64,000 bases of DNA from the NCBI RefSeq assembly GCF_003286915.1, contig NZ_QMFY01000001.1, positions 310,001 to 374,000 of the forward strand. The letters are read 5' to 3'. Source of the DNA: Pseudochryseolinea flava (GTDB taxonomy: Bacteria; Bacteroidota; Bacteroidia; Cytophagales; Cyclobacteriaceae). The notes beneath the pieces were generated by a model. The model did not search any database and was not told the origin of the DNA. It saw nothing but the letters and a program-made list of their open reading frames with translations. Both the position numbers and the translations under genes were made by a program. Of the stretch, positions 1 through 9,329 are shown piece after piece (position 1 is the stretch's first letter; each line of letters opens with the position of its first letter).

Positions 1-1
1 C

Positions 2-2467
2 GATAAAGCTTTCCGTGTGATCGCTGGTGATTTCGTGACAACAGAAGACGGTACGGGTGTAGTACATACTTCACCAACCTTCGGTGCTGACGACTTCAGG
101 GTAGCGAAACAAAATGGTATCCCTGGACTCACCGTAAAAGATGACGCAGGCAACGAGATGCCTACGGTTGATAAAAAAGGAAAATTCATCAACGTGATTG
201 GTGAGAAGTTGAAAGAAGGTGTCGCCAAATTCAACATCAAAACACATAAGCCACTCAACGCCGATGATTTCTATGTGAAGAACTATACCGACGAAGATGA
301 AAACCATCCCGACTACAAAACGACGGACGTTATCATCTCGATCATCTTAAAAGAAGAAAACAAAGCATTCGACGTTCGCAAGTACGAACACACCTATCCA
401 CATTCGTGGAGAACAGATAAGCCAGTGTTGTATTATCCGCTTGATGCATGGTTCATCAAAACCACGGCAGTAAAAGACAAGATGGTGAAGTTGAACAAAG
501 ATGAAATCAATTGGAAACCCGAATCAACCGGAACAGGTCGTTTTGGTAATTGGTTGGAGAATCTTGTTGACTGGAACTTATCGCGTTCACGCTATTGGGG
601 TACACCACTTCCGATCTGGCGTTCGAAAGATGGTCAAGAAGAAATCTGTATCGGCTCCATTGCTGAATTGAATACAGAAGTGGCAAAAGCAGTAAAGGCC
701 GGTTTGATGAAAACTGAACTCGCCAAAGATTTCGATTTGCACAGGCCATACGTTGACGACATTGTTCTTGTGTCGTCTACAGGACAAGCCATGTACCGTG
801 AACCAGACTTGATCGACGTTTGGTTCGACTCCGGTGCAATGCCCTACGCACAATGGCACTACCCATTCGAGAACAAAGATATTTTCGCAAAGAGTTACCC
901 AGCAGATTTTATTGCCGAAGGTGTGGACCAAACACGTGGATGGTTCTTTACACTCCACGCGATTGCGGCCATGCTAAGCGAAAGCAGCGACGAAATCAAA
1001 GCCGTAAACAAACAAGTTGGCAACGGTGGTGTTGCGTTTAAAAACGTAATATCCAATGGACTTGTACTCGACAAGAACGGCGAGAAGATGTCGAAGCGAA
1101 AAGGGAACGTCGTGAATCCTTTTGAAGCACTTCCTAAATACGGTGCAGATATCGTGCGCTGGTACATGATCGAAAACGCGCCACCGTGGGATAATTTGAA
1201 ATTCGACATGGACGGCATCACAGAAGTTCAGCGTCGTTTCTTTGGAACGTTAATGAATACCTACTCTTTCTTCGCACTCTACGCCAATGTGGATGGATTC
1301 GTGAAGGATGAAATGAACAACGTTCCGCACAATAATCTCACACACTTAGATCGTTGGATCATTTCTAAATTGCAGTCACTCGTTATTGAAACGACAAAAG
1401 CATACGAAGAGTACGAACCGACACGTGCCGCACGGGCAATCCAAGATTTCGTCAATGATCATTTGTCCAACTGGTATGTACGTTTAAATCGTAAACGTTT
1501 CTGGAAGGGTGAGATGTCGGAAGATAAGAAAGCAGCGTACGAAACCTTGTACACTTGTTTATTGGTCGCTGATCAATTGATGTCACCGATTGCACCGTTC
1601 TATGCAGAATGGTTGTATAAAAATCTTACTGACAACATTCGTGATCGCGCGGTTGCAAACAAAACGCCGCTTCGCCACGAATCCGTTCACTTGACAGATC
1701 TAGTAAAGCCTGAGACTCAGTTGATCGATGTGGAATTGGAAAAATCAATGGAGTATGCACAACGCATTTGCTCTTTGGTTCACTCCATCCGCAAGAATGC
1801 TAAGGTAAAAGTAAGAACACCTTTGCAGCGCATCCTGCTTCCTGTGTTGGACAATGCATTCGCGAATAGAATTAAATCGGTAGAAGAAATTATTCTCGCC
1901 GAAGTAAACGTGAAACACATTGAATACATCGACGACACGTCTGGTATCGTCGTGAAAAAAGTAAAACCGAATCTTCCAAAACTTGGCAAACAATATGGCC
2001 CAAAGATGAAGGAAGTGTCGACTGTCATCAGTGCATTCACAAAAGAAGACATTGCTGCAATCGAGAAACAAGGAAAATTATCGAAGGACGGCTTCGACTT
2101 GGTACTGGAAGATGTGTTAATTTCTTCGGAAGACATTCCCGGATGGTCTGTGGCGTCTGAAGCAGGTCTTACAGTTGCGCTCGACATCACCATCACGGAA
2201 GCGTTGAAGAAGGAAGGTATTGCACGTGATTTCGTTAACCGTGTTCAGAACATCAGAAAAGACATGGGCCTTGAAATTCTCGACAAGATTAACATCGAAG
2301 TAGAGAAAGATGGTGAAGTTGTAACAGCCGCGCTTACCGAATTCAAAGAATACATCAGCACCGAGACACAAGCCTTATCGCTGGAGTTAAAAGAAAATTT
2401 GGGCAACGCTACGGAAGTCGACATGGATGAATTTATGTTGAAAGTGAAAGTGAGTGTAAAGAAATAA
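2..2467 (+). CDS. ileS: Isoleucyl-tRNA synthetase, C-terminal part (5' end outside window)
   Basis: Class I aminoacyl-tRNA synthetase that charges tRNA-Ile in the cytoplasm. The frame is open from base 2, giving 821 residues; the N-terminal part with the HIGH signature lies off the left edge. Visible are the conserved block DVWFDSGAMPYAQWHYPF, the tRNA-synthetase core with GVDQTRGWFFTLH, and the ATP-binding KMSKRKGN loop encoded near 1085-1108. An alpha-helical anticodon-binding region follows (WIISKLQSLV onward), then a long C-terminal domain. The KMSKRKGN form and the long C-terminus resemble the eukaryote-like IleRS type common in Bacteroidota. lspA follows after 44 bp, probably in the same transcript. 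Identity is firm; only the true start is unseen. Confidence 0.97.
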   Translation, partial: DKAFRVIAGDFVTTEDGTGVVHTSPTFGADDFRVAKQNGIPGLTVKDDAGNEMPTVDKKGKFINVIGEKLKEGVAKFNIKTHKPLNADDFYVKNYTDEDENHPDYKTTDVIISIILKEENKAFDVRKYEHTYPHSWRTDKPVLYYPLDAWFIKTTAVKDKMVKLNKDEINWKPESTGTGRFGNWLENLVDWNLSRSRYWGTPLPIWRSKDGQEEICIGSIAELNTEVAKAVKAGLMKTELAKDFDLHRPYVDDIVLVSSTGQAMYREPDLIDVWFDSGAMPYAQWHYPFENKDIFAKSYPADFIAEGVDQTRGWFFTLHAIAAMLSESSDEIKAVNKQVGNGGVAFKNVISNGLVLDKNGEKMSKRKGNVVNPFEALPKYGADIVRWYMIENAPPWDNLKFDMDGITEVQRRFFGTLMNTYSFFALYANVDGFVKDEMNNVPHNNLTHLDRWIISKLQSLVIETTKAYEEYEPTRAARAIQDFVNDHLSNWYVRLNRKRFWKGEMSEDKKAAYETLYTCLLVADQLMSPIAPFYAEWLYKNLTDNIRDRAVANKTPLRHESVHLTDLVKPETQLIDVELEKSMEYAQRICSLVHSIRKNAKVKVRTPLQRILLPVLDNAFANRIKSVEEIILAEVNVKHIEYIDDTSGIVVKKVKPNLPKLGKQYGPKMKEVSTVISAFTKEDIAAIEKQGKLSKDGFDLVLEDVLISSEDIPGWSVASEAGLTVALDITITEALKKEGIARDFVNRVQNIRKDMGLEILDKINIEVEKDGEVVTAALTEFKEYISTETQALSLELKENLGNATEVDMDEFMLKVKVSVKK

Positions 2468-2511
2468 GTTGTTCGCAACAAGACGCAAATCGTTAAAGAA
2501 CCGGCATTACC

Positions 2512-3231
2512 ATGAAGATCTATAAATATTTTTTGCTCGCGCTGTTCATCATTCTCATCGACCAAACATCTAAAATTCTCGTGCATGAGTATATGCAGGT
2601 GGGTGATGAAATCAAAATCATTGGCGACGGTCAATATGGATTTCGTCTTCATTACTTGTTAAATCCGGGGATGGCACTTGGCATCCGCTGGGAAAATGAA
2701 TTTGGTAAACTTGCGCTTACACTTTTTAGAATCGGCGCCATGTTCGTGATTGGCTATTACCTTTATAAGATGGCCTTGAAAGGTGCACATGCTGGTTTTC
2801 TCTGGTGTATGGCTTTGATTCTTGGCGGTGCTGTTGGAAACGTGATAGACAGCACATTCTACGGTGTCTTATTTGACAATCATCTCGTTGATTCGCCCAC
2901 ACCATGGTTCCACGGGCAAGTGATCGATATGCTATTCTTTCCGCTGTTTGAATTCACGTGGCCGTCGTGGATCCCTAAACTTGGCGGTGATTCATTCTTA
3001 TTCTTCAGTCCAGTTTTCAATATCGCTGATTCTTCCATCTTCGTCGGCGTTGTTCTCATTTTGATATTTCAGCAAAGATTTTTCGCGCAACATGTTGATG
3101 GCGATGCAGAGGTCAGTGAAGGAGAACGCGCAATTCCTACTGTTGAAGACGCTAATGGCGCAGCAACGAGCAACGATGCAAGTGCATCAAACTCCGTACA
3201 GCAGGATCAAGAAACTGAACCGAAGCCGTGA
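2512..3231 (+). CDS. lspA: Signal peptidase II (prolipoprotein signal peptidase) with C-terminal tail
   Basis: Inner-membrane aspartic protease that cleaves signal peptides of lipoproteins. The 239-residue product has the LspA layout: first membrane helix with IDQTSK (15-20), GNVIDS with catalytic Asp113, and FNIADSSI with catalytic Asp173. The segment between the two catalytic motifs is longer than in E. coli LspA (about 165 residues in total). Residues 195-239 form an acidic, Ala/Ser/Asn-rich tail not found in the short enzymes. It starts 44 bp after ileS. Its last 25 bp overlap the 3' end of the convergent methyltransferase gene. Family assignment is firm; the tail's role is unknown. Confidence 0.93.
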   Translation: MKIYKYFLLALFIILIDQTSKILVHEYMQVGDEIKIIGDGQYGFRLHYLLNPGMALGIRWENEFGKLALTLFRIGAMFVIGYYLYKMALKGAHAGFLWCMALILGGAVGNVIDSTFYGVLFDNHLVDSPTPWFHGQVIDMLFFPLFEFTWPSWIPKLGGDSFLFFSPVFNIADSSIFVGVVLILIFQQRFFAQHVDGDAEVSEGERAIPTVEDANGAATSNDASASNSVQQDQETEPKP

Positions 3232-4037
3232 GTTTCTTGCGCTTTAATTCGGTCTTGACATATTTTGATATAATCGACAGGTGCTACTTTATGAAGTAGC
3301 ACATTTTCATTTTTTTCGATTCCAATAAATTTCCGATTTTCTAACAGCGCTGCCAGCAGGAAGCTACCGCTGCCGCACGCATTATCGAGCACTACATCAC
3401 CAGGATTGGTAAACGTTCGAATTAAATATCGGCCGAGTTCGATCGGTTTTTGCGTTGGATGAACAACAGGGCCTTCTGTTTCTGCCGTCTTGACATAGAC
3501 AAAATCATCAATATTTTGTTCTTCAATAAAAATCGTATCACTCGGATATCGAACGCCGTCGCTACGCACGTGCATTGGTTTAAACTCGTTATAACACCCA
3601 GTGTATTGATCTTTCCGAACGCCTTTATCATACGCGTTGCCGTTGATCATCTGCGGATGATAAACAGGCTGCTTCTTGTAGAAAACACAAATGTCTTCGT
3701 GCTTTCGGAGTGGTTGTTTTTTCGCGTTTAGAAAATTGGTCGACTTTGATTTAATCCACACAATTTTATAACGAAAGAGCTTTTCGTTGCTTAGAATCAG
3801 CTTAGCCGTAAAGAGACCCTGTGACGTAAGGGCAATGACGCCGTGATCTTTGATAATGCGTTCGTATTGGATCCACAACTGAGAAAGGTCTATCACCGAG
3901 TCCCACTTGTTCTGAGTGGTGCCATACGGAAGATCACAGAGAATCATATCGATACTTTTATCTGGGATCCCCGTCATCACCGCAAGGCAGTCGCCTTGGA
4001 TGACTTGGTTGATATGGTGGCTCAGGTTTTGTTCCAT
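3207..4037 (-). CDS. Orphan DNA adenine/cytosine-N4 methyltransferase (beta-type)
   Basis: Predicted S-adenosylmethionine-dependent DNA amino-methyltransferase of 276 residues. The catalytic motif comes first, DLPYGT at 35-40, a D/N-PPY variant with Leu in place of the first Pro. HPTQKP is at 193-198 and the SAM-binding motif VLDNACGSGSFL at 216-227. This order (catalytic before SAM motif) is that of beta-group enzymes, and the target-recognition part would lie between. No restriction endonuclease or specificity gene is adjacent, so it is probably a solitary methylase; whether it modifies adenine or cytosine cannot be read from the sequence. The 3' end overlaps lspA by 25 bp. It could be a chromosomal housekeeping methylase or a phage-derived relic. 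Confidence 0.88.
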   Translation of the reverse strand: MEQNLSHHINQVIQGDCLAVMTGIPDKSIDMILCDLPYGTTQNKWDSVIDLSQLWIQYERIIKDHGVIALTSQGLFTAKLILSNEKLFRYKIVWIKSKSTNFLNAKKQPLRKHEDICVFYKKQPVYHPQMINGNAYDKGVRKDQYTGCYNEFKPMHVRSDGVRYPSDTIFIEEQNIDDFVYVKTAETEGPVVHPTQKPIELGRYLIRTFTNPGDVVLDNACGSGSFLLAALLENRKFIGIEKNENVLLHKVAPVDYIKICQDRIKAQETHGFGSVS

Positions 4038-4259
4038 GGGAAATTACCCTCCCTGGAAACGTTTGATATAAGATAAGTAAAAAGTAGCGAAGTGGAAGGT
4101 GGGGATGACGGATTTCGGTGGGGGGGTACCAGACTTTCAAACTTTCGGTCTTCCTTTCGCATAACACGCGTTAGCCAAATAGATTATTCTTCCTTACTTT
4201 AGGGCCGAATAACTTTTGACCTATAAACCTAATTTTCACTTTTAACCTTAGAAGAATTC

Positions 4260-5774
4260 ATGAGTTTGTTTATTAAGAAGCCTCTGGAGCAGCTCCTTGC
4301 TCAGGCGGGGGACTCAGAAAAGGGAGGCTTGAAGCGCACGCTAGGTGCCGCCAACCTTGTGGCCCTTGGGATTGGTGCCATTATCGGTGCAGGCTTGTTC
4401 GTAAGAACTGCTGCCGCCGCTGGTCAAGCCGCAGGCCCTGCCGTAACCCTATCATTTATCGTTGCTGCCATAGGTTGTGCTTTCGCAGGATTGTGCTACG
4501 CTGAATTTGCCGCCATGATTCCGATCGCTGGTAGCGCTTATGCCTACAGCTACGTTACAATGGGTGAATTTGTAGCCTGGACCATTGGCTGGGCGCTCAT
4601 CATGGAGTACGCACTCGGTGCTGCAACGGTATCAATCGCCTGGAGCGAATATCTCAACAAGCTCTTAGATAATCGAATACCCTACGAATGGTGTCACGCG
4701 CCCGCGGAAAGTTTTACAGACTCTGCCGGTGTACTACACCAAGGTATGGTTAACGCACCCGCGTTAATTATCCTGTTAGCCCTCACGTTGCTTCTCATCA
4801 AAGGAACGTCGGAGTCGGCTTTCGTCAATGCGATCATCGTATTTATTAAAGTGAGCATCGTTCTCATCTTCATCTTCGTAGGTTGGAAGTTTATCAATCC
4901 AGCAAACCATACACCTTACATGATTCCGGAAGGAACGCCAGCCGTTACTGATTCAGCAGGAAAAGTCATCGCCGACTATTCTGGTGTATTTAAACATGGT
5001 TGGGGTGGTGTTCTGGGTGGCGCTGCTATCGTATTCTTTGCATTCATTGGATTCGACGCCGTATCAACTGCTGCACAAGAAGCAAAAAATCCGAAACGCG
5101 ACATGCCTATCGGAATTCTCGGGTCACTCGTGGTTTGTACAATCCTTTACATCTTGTTTGGCCACGTATTAACTGGTGTCGCCAACTGGCAGGATTTTGT
5201 TGATCCAGAAAAAGGAAGGGAAGCTTCTGTTGCTTATGCAATCACCACGTATATGCATGGCTACGGATGGTTGTCAACAGCTGTTACGGTTGCAATTCTT
5301 GCCGGATTCTCATCTGTAATTCTTGTGATGTTACTTGGCCAAAGCCGTGTGTTCTACACGATGAGCGGCGATGGTCTCATTCCAAAAGTATTCAGCGAAC
5401 TCCACCCGAAATTCAAGACACCTTACAAAGCAAACTGGATCTTATTTGTATTCGTAGGATTGTTTGCCGCTTTTGTTCCAGGGCACGTAGCAGGTGATTT
5501 AACGAGCTTCGGTACCTTGTTTGCGTTCGTGTTAGTAAGTGTTGGCGTTTGGATTCTCCGTATGAAGTCGCCTAACATCGAACGTCCTTTCCGTTCACCA
5601 CTTTCTTCACCAACGCTTCCGCTCGTACCGATTCTCGGTGCTGTGATTTGTACGGGTATGATCGTCGCACTTGACATCACAACATTGAAAGTTGCCTTCG
5701 GTTGGATGCTCCTCGGATTTGTAGTGTATTTCCTCTACAGCAGAAAACACAGCAATCTCAGAAAAGGTAAATAG
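4260..5774 (+). CDS. APC-family amino acid permease (cationic amino acid transporter type)
   Basis: Inner-membrane amino acid transporter of 504 residues with about 12-13 predicted helices. The first helix carries the family signature around residues 33-47 (GIGAIIGAGLFVRT). The FAFIGFDAVSTAAQEAKNPKRDMP block near the middle is typical of the CAT/YfnA-like branch of the amino acid-polyamine-organocation superfamily. Substrate is unknown; basic or branched amino acids are possible from family precedent. It stands alone on the plus strand, about 220 bp downstream of the divergent methyltransferase start, and ends in a strong hairpin shared with convergent ndk. No Shine-Dalgarno sequence is seen ahead of the ATG. 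Confidence 0.92.
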   Translation: MSLFIKKPLEQLLAQAGDSEKGGLKRTLGAANLVALGIGAIIGAGLFVRTAAAAGQAAGPAVTLSFIVAAIGCAFAGLCYAEFAAMIPIAGSAYAYSYVTMGEFVAWTIGWALIMEYALGAATVSIAWSEYLNKLLDNRIPYEWCHAPAESFTDSAGVLHQGMVNAPALIILLALTLLLIKGTSESAFVNAIIVFIKVSIVLIFIFVGWKFINPANHTPYMIPEGTPAVTDSAGKVIADYSGVFKHGWGGVLGGAAIVFFAFIGFDAVSTAAQEAKNPKRDMPIGILGSLVVCTILYILFGHVLTGVANWQDFVDPEKGREASVAYAITTYMHGYGWLSTAVTVAILAGFSSVILVMLLGQSRVFYTMSGDGLIPKVFSELHPKFKTPYKANWILFVFVGLFAAFVPGHVAGDLTSFGTLFAFVLVSVGVWILRMKSPNIERPFRSPLSSPTLPLVPILGAVICTGMIVALDITTLKVAFGWMLLGFVVYFLYSRKHSNLRKGK

Positions 5775-5796
5775 GCTCACCCCTTTTAGAAAATAA

Positions 5797-5832
5797 AAGA
5801 GGCTGCTCCGAAAGGGCAGCCTCTTTGTTTTA
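5797..5832. terminator. Bidirectional intrinsic terminator between permease and ndk
   Basis: An 11-bp perfect stem, AAAGAGGCTGC (5797-5807) with GCAGCCTCTTT (5817-5827), has a 9-base loop TCCGAAAGG and is followed by TGTTTT on the plus strand. A T-rich run also follows on the minus strand. It sits between two convergent genes, so it can serve both. Confidence 0.9.
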
Positions 5833-5844
5833 AAGCTTTTGATA

Positions 5845-6264
5845 TTAGAACTGTTCCGTTCCAGCAAAGAAGAAGCTACCTTCAATTGCAGCATTCTCGT
5901 CACTGTCAGAACCGTGAATCGCGTTTGCCTCAATTGATTTTGCAAAAAGATTACGAATCGTTCCAGGAGCTGCTTTCGTTGGATCAGTTGCTCCGATCAA
6001 CTTTCTGAAATCTTCAACAGCATTGTCTTTCTCAAGAATCATCGGAACGATCGATCCAGATGACATGTATGCGCAAAGCTCACCGTAGAAGCCACGTTCC
6101 TTATGAACTGCATAAAATTGACCTGCACGCTCTTTGGTAAGCTGTGTTTTCTTCATCGCTACGATACGGAAACCAGCTTCCTCAATCAACTTCGTGATTG
6201 CGCCAGTATTGCCTGCTGCTACTGCATCAGGTTTGATCATTGTAAAAGTTCTGTTTCCAGCCAT
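5845..6264 (-). CDS. ndk: Nucleoside diphosphate kinase
   Basis: Transfers the terminal phosphate from ATP to nucleoside diphosphates through a phosphohistidine. The 139-residue product has normal family length. The signature [12 protein letters not shown] places the catalytic histidine at residue 117, and the N-terminus [10 protein letters not shown] is canonical. The gene is monocistronic, convergent with the permease, and has a TAnnTTTG promoter element about 55 bp upstream of its ATG. Confidence 0.98.
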   Translation of the reverse strand: MAGNRTFTMIKPDAVAAGNTGAITKLIEEAGFRIVAMKKTQLTKERAGQFYAVHKERGFYGELCAYMSSGSIVPMILEKDNAVEDFRKLIGATDPTKAAPGTIRNLFAKSIEANAIHGSDSDENAAIEGSFFFAGTEQF

Positions 6265-6318
6265 ATTCAGTATTTGTTATTTTAATCTCTCTTAGGGCCC
6301 GACGGCCACAAACGGCCG

Positions 6319-6326
6319 CAAAAATA
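6319..6326 (-). promoter_or_regulatory. Putative -7 promoter element of ndk
   Basis: On the minus strand this reads TATTTTTG, matching the Bacteroidota TAnnTTTG element. A TTG at the -33 position is not clear. It would give a leader of about 50 nt. Confidence 0.5.
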
Positions 6327-6449
6327 ACAGATTAGTCCATAGTGGGCGAATGCCGGTACGTAGATTTTGAACTTTTCGGGCGCAACGGATCTTTTACAAG
6401 GTTTCGCATCTAAAAAATTCCCATTTTTGCGCCTCGCTTTCACTGACCT

Positions 6450-7460
6450 ATGGAGAATATTTCCGAATTCAAGCAGTTTTTAAGTCAGCCGAGAAATGCT
6501 GTAATCCTTACACATTTTAAACCTGATGCCGATGCCTTAGGGTCGTCGCTGGGACTGGCTGGATATCTTAAGAAACGGGGCCACCAGGCTACGGTTATCA
6601 CGCCAAGTGACTATCCGGATTTCTTGAGTTGGATGAAGGGCAACAGTGAAGTTGTTGTTTTCCAGAAGGACAAAGCAGCCATCGCACAGCGTATCATCGA
6701 TCAAGCCGATATTATTTTTTGCCTGGATTTCTCAAGCCTTAATCGCATCAACGAACTTGGCTTAATGGTGAAAGCATCGTCGGCAAAAAAAGTGTTGATC
6801 GACCATCACCTCGAGCCAGAACGTTTTGCTGATTTTGAGGAATGGGACACAACTGCCGCCTCCACTGCACAGCTCGTTTATCACGTGATCAAAAACCTGG
6901 GTGATCAAGCATTTATTGATGCCGACCTTGCCGACTGCTTATACGCAGGCATCATGACTGACACGGGTGGCTTTCGACATGGCAACACGAATCATAAAGT
7001 GTTCCTTGCCGCCAGTGAGTTGGTAGCGTTGGGCGCGAACCCGTACCAAGTGTCGAAATTTATTTACGATACGAATTCTATCGAACGACTGCGATTGATG
7101 GGATACGTGCTCAGCGAAAAATTGAAAGTACTTCCAGAGTATAATACAGCGTACATTGTGCTGACAGCGGAAGACTTAAAAAAATACAGTTCTCAAACCG
7201 GCGATACCGAAGGACTTGTGAACTATGGTCTGTCGATAAAAGGTATTCGTTTGTCGGTGTTAATCTCTGATCGAAAGGAAAACATTAAATTATCATTTAG
7301 ATCTTTAGGAGATTTCTCAGTGAATGACTTAGCCCGGAAACACTTCAATGGTGGCGGTCATCGAAATGCTGCGGGAGGACAAACCGCTTTAACGTTGGAT
7401 GAAACGGTAAAACAATTTTTAGACTTATTACCGGCGTATCAACAACAACTTAAAAATTGA
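6450..7460 (+). CDS. nrnA: DHH/DHHA1 phosphoesterase, NrnA type (oligoribonuclease / pAp phosphatase)
   Basis: Cytoplasmic manganese-dependent phosphoesterase of 336 residues. Metal-binding motifs are present in order: THFKPDADALGSS at 21-33, FCLDFS at 90-95, and the defining DHH at 118-120. The C-terminal DHHA1 substrate-binding domain has GGGHRNAAGG at about 301-310. NrnA enzymes degrade 2-5 nt RNA oligomers and dephosphorylate 3'-phosphoadenosine-5'-phosphate. That exact substrate range is inferred from the family, and c-di-nucleotide or pGpG hydrolysis is an alternative. It heads a plus-strand series with two FKBP lipoproteins, rdgB and udk. Confidence 0.88.
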   Translation: MENISEFKQFLSQPRNAVILTHFKPDADALGSSLGLAGYLKKRGHQATVITPSDYPDFLSWMKGNSEVVVFQKDKAAIAQRIIDQADIIFCLDFSSLNRINELGLMVKASSAKKVLIDHHLEPERFADFEEWDTTAASTAQLVYHVIKNLGDQAFIDADLADCLYAGIMTDTGGFRHGNTNHKVFLAASELVALGANPYQVSKFIYDTNSIERLRLMGYVLSEKLKVLPEYNTAYIVLTAEDLKKYSSQTGDTEGLVNYGLSIKGIRLSVLISDRKENIKLSFRSLGDFSVNDLARKHFNGGGHRNAAGGQTALTLDETVKQFLDLLPAYQQQLKN

Positions 7461-7500
7461 AAATCAATTACAACTTTATAATTCAAATTAGTGTCAAATC

Positions 7501-8400
7501 ATGATTATGACGAAAAAATCTAGCGTGCTCATCGCATTGCTTGGGTTGTGCCTCTGCATGGCCTGTGAAAAACCGACTGAGAAAGTAACACCGAAGGGTG
7601 TAAAATTCACCGTCGTAAAATCGGGTACTGGAGAGAAAGCCAAAAAAGGTGAATCCATTGTATTCCACTATATCATCAAAGACTCAAAAGATTCTGTTTG
7701 GAATGATTCGTACATTAACGGTATCCCAGGCATTCTTCCAATCGAAGATAGTTCATCGCTTGAGCAAGAAATCGGAATTCAGCACATTGGTCGCATGATT
7801 TCTCCGTTGGACAGCGCAACGCTAACGCTACCCGCATCTAAATTCTTCAGTGAGATTTTCGGCGCCAACGTTCCTCCTGGTTTTGACACGACGCTGACGT
7901 TCACGCTTACTTTCCGCGCGAAAGAGATTATCGAATCGCACAAGGCACCGCAATACCTGGATGAACTCTTCAAGAAAAGAGTGCCCCTTCAAAAAGCCAA
8001 AGACATCAAAAAGATTGATGACTTTTTAGCATCAAAAGGTATTAAAGCAGAACAAGATACAAGCGGCTTACGCTATGTGCTTCACTCCAATAAAGGTGGT
8101 GTAAAACCTACTCCAGAGAGCTGTGTTGAAGTTTCGTATCAAGGTTTGTTCTTAGAAAATAATCAAGAGTTCGACAGCGCACCGAGTGCCGTATTTCCAT
8201 TAAGACAAGTTGTTCCAGGATGGACATATGGCATTCCTAAACTTGGTGTGGGCGACTCTGCAACACTTTATCTCCCATCGGGCCTGGCATATGGCGCGCG
8301 TGGTAGAGGAAGAATTCCACCTGATGCCATTCTTGTCTTTAACGTGAAATTGATTCGCGTAGGCAATGCATTTGATCAGGCGACTGGCGCATGTCAATAA
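7501..8400 (+). CDS. Lipoprotein with two FKBP-type peptidyl-prolyl isomerase domains
   Basis: Predicted periplasmic or outer-membrane-anchored folding helper of 299 residues. The start ATG (7501; a second at 7507) is followed by a hydrophobic signal sequence and a relaxed lipobox ending at Cys22. Two FKBP-like modules follow, roughly residues 35-150 and 165-295. The second has the better conserved end (SGLAYGARGRGRIPPDAILVF). The first is divergent (about 35% or less of the usual motif residues by eye) and may be non-catalytic. A related gene follows 23 bp downstream, suggesting tandem duplication of a paired lipoprotein. Confidence 0.85.
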   Translation: MIMTKKSSVLIALLGLCLCMACEKPTEKVTPKGVKFTVVKSGTGEKAKKGESIVFHYIIKDSKDSVWNDSYINGIPGILPIEDSSSLEQEIGIQHIGRMISPLDSATLTLPASKFFSEIFGANVPPGFDTTLTFTLTFRAKEIIESHKAPQYLDELFKKRVPLQKAKDIKKIDDFLASKGIKAEQDTSGLRYVLHSNKGGVKPTPESCVEVSYQGLFLENNQEFDSAPSAVFPLRQVVPGWTYGIPKLGVGDSATLYLPSGLAYGARGRGRIPPDAILVFNVKLIRVGNAFDQATGACQ

Positions 8401-8423
8401 GTGAATCTTAAATAATTGATCGT

Positions 8424-9329
8424 ATGAAAGTGAAGTATTTATCATGTCTGCTTCTCGCAGCTGGTTTAAGCTTGGGATTGCAAGGATGTCTTTCTGACCC
8501 ACCGGAAGAAGACAAACAATTAAAAGCCGAGGTACTATTAATCGACGACTACCTGAAAGCAACAAATGCGCAGGGCGTATATTATGATAACACAAATGGT
8601 ATTCGTTTTCAAATTTTGCAACCAGGTTATGGTGTGATGCCGAAGACGTCACAATCCATCGACGCTGAATACTTTGGTTCAATTCTTAATCCAGGTGGCA
8701 CACTCTCTCCTTTTGATAATGACATTATCGAGGATCAGCTTTCTGACGTAAAACCAGAAGGATTAAAATTTATGTACTCTATCATGCAAGAAGGGGCGAG
8801 AGCGCGTATTTTTCTTCCCTCAAAATACGCCTTTGGAGAGGCTGGTACTTCGGGCGTACCGGCAAACTCTACCATTGTGTATGATGTTGAGCTTAATGAA
8901 GTGGTACGCAGTACAGCGGAACAAAACCAGTTTGTTGCCGATACAACAAAAATCGGGGAGTATGTACGCGAAGATGATCCTACAGCAGTGAAGGATCAAA
9001 GCGGTATCTACTACAAAATCACAGCAGTAGGATCAGATCTGAGTCCTACACCTTACGATGTAGTGACCTTCAATTACAAATTGAAATTGTTAACCAACGA
9101 TGGTCCAAGTGCAAATCCGATCCAAAGTAGTACGCTAACACAAAGCTTGTTAGGATTAATTGATGGCTTTAGAATCATCCTACCAAAGATAAAAGAAGGT
9201 GGTAAGGTTACATTCTACGTTCCGTCATATCTTGGCTACGGCGCAAGCCGCGATCAGTCTGGCCAAATCCCAGCTAATTCAATTCTGATCTTCGAAATCG
9301 AGTTAACGGATGTTGTGAAACCACAATGA
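8424..9329 (+). CDS. Second FKBP-type peptidyl-prolyl isomerase lipoprotein
   Basis: Paralog of the preceding gene, 301 residues. It has a signal peptide with a clean lipobox LQGC (Cys22). Two FKBP-like modules are visible: the first contains PSKYAFGEAGTSGVPANSTIVYDVEL, around residues 130-155. The second ends with PSYLGYGASRDQSGQIPANSILIFEIEL near the C-terminus. Both repeats keep the P-A-N-S-x-x-x-[FY]-[DE]-[VI]-E-L ending of FKBP domains. The stop codon overlaps the rdgB start (ATGA), so the two are probably translationally coupled. Likely role is folding or quality control of envelope proteins; isomerase activity is not proven by the sequence. Confidence 0.85.
   Translation: MKVKYLSCLLLAAGLSLGLQGCLSDPPEEDKQLKAEVLLIDDYLKATNAQGVYYDNTNGIRFQILQPGYGVMPKTSQSIDAEYFGSILNPGGTLSPFDNDIIEDQLSDVKPEGLKFMYSIMQEGARARIFLPSKYAFGEAGTSGVPANSTIVYDVELNEVVRSTAEQNQFVADTTKIGEYVREDDPTAVKDQSGIYYKITAVGSDLSPTPYDVVTFNYKLKLLTNDGPSANPIQSSTLTQSLLGLIDGFRIILPKIKEGGKVTFYVPSYLGYGASRDQSGQIPANSILIFEIELTDVVKPQ

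Noticed and set aside
4038-4259. Promoter for the permease (TAACTTTTG near 4207)
   Set aside because: The element has a 3-base rather than 2-base gap (TA-ACT-TTTG), so it fails the motif; left out.
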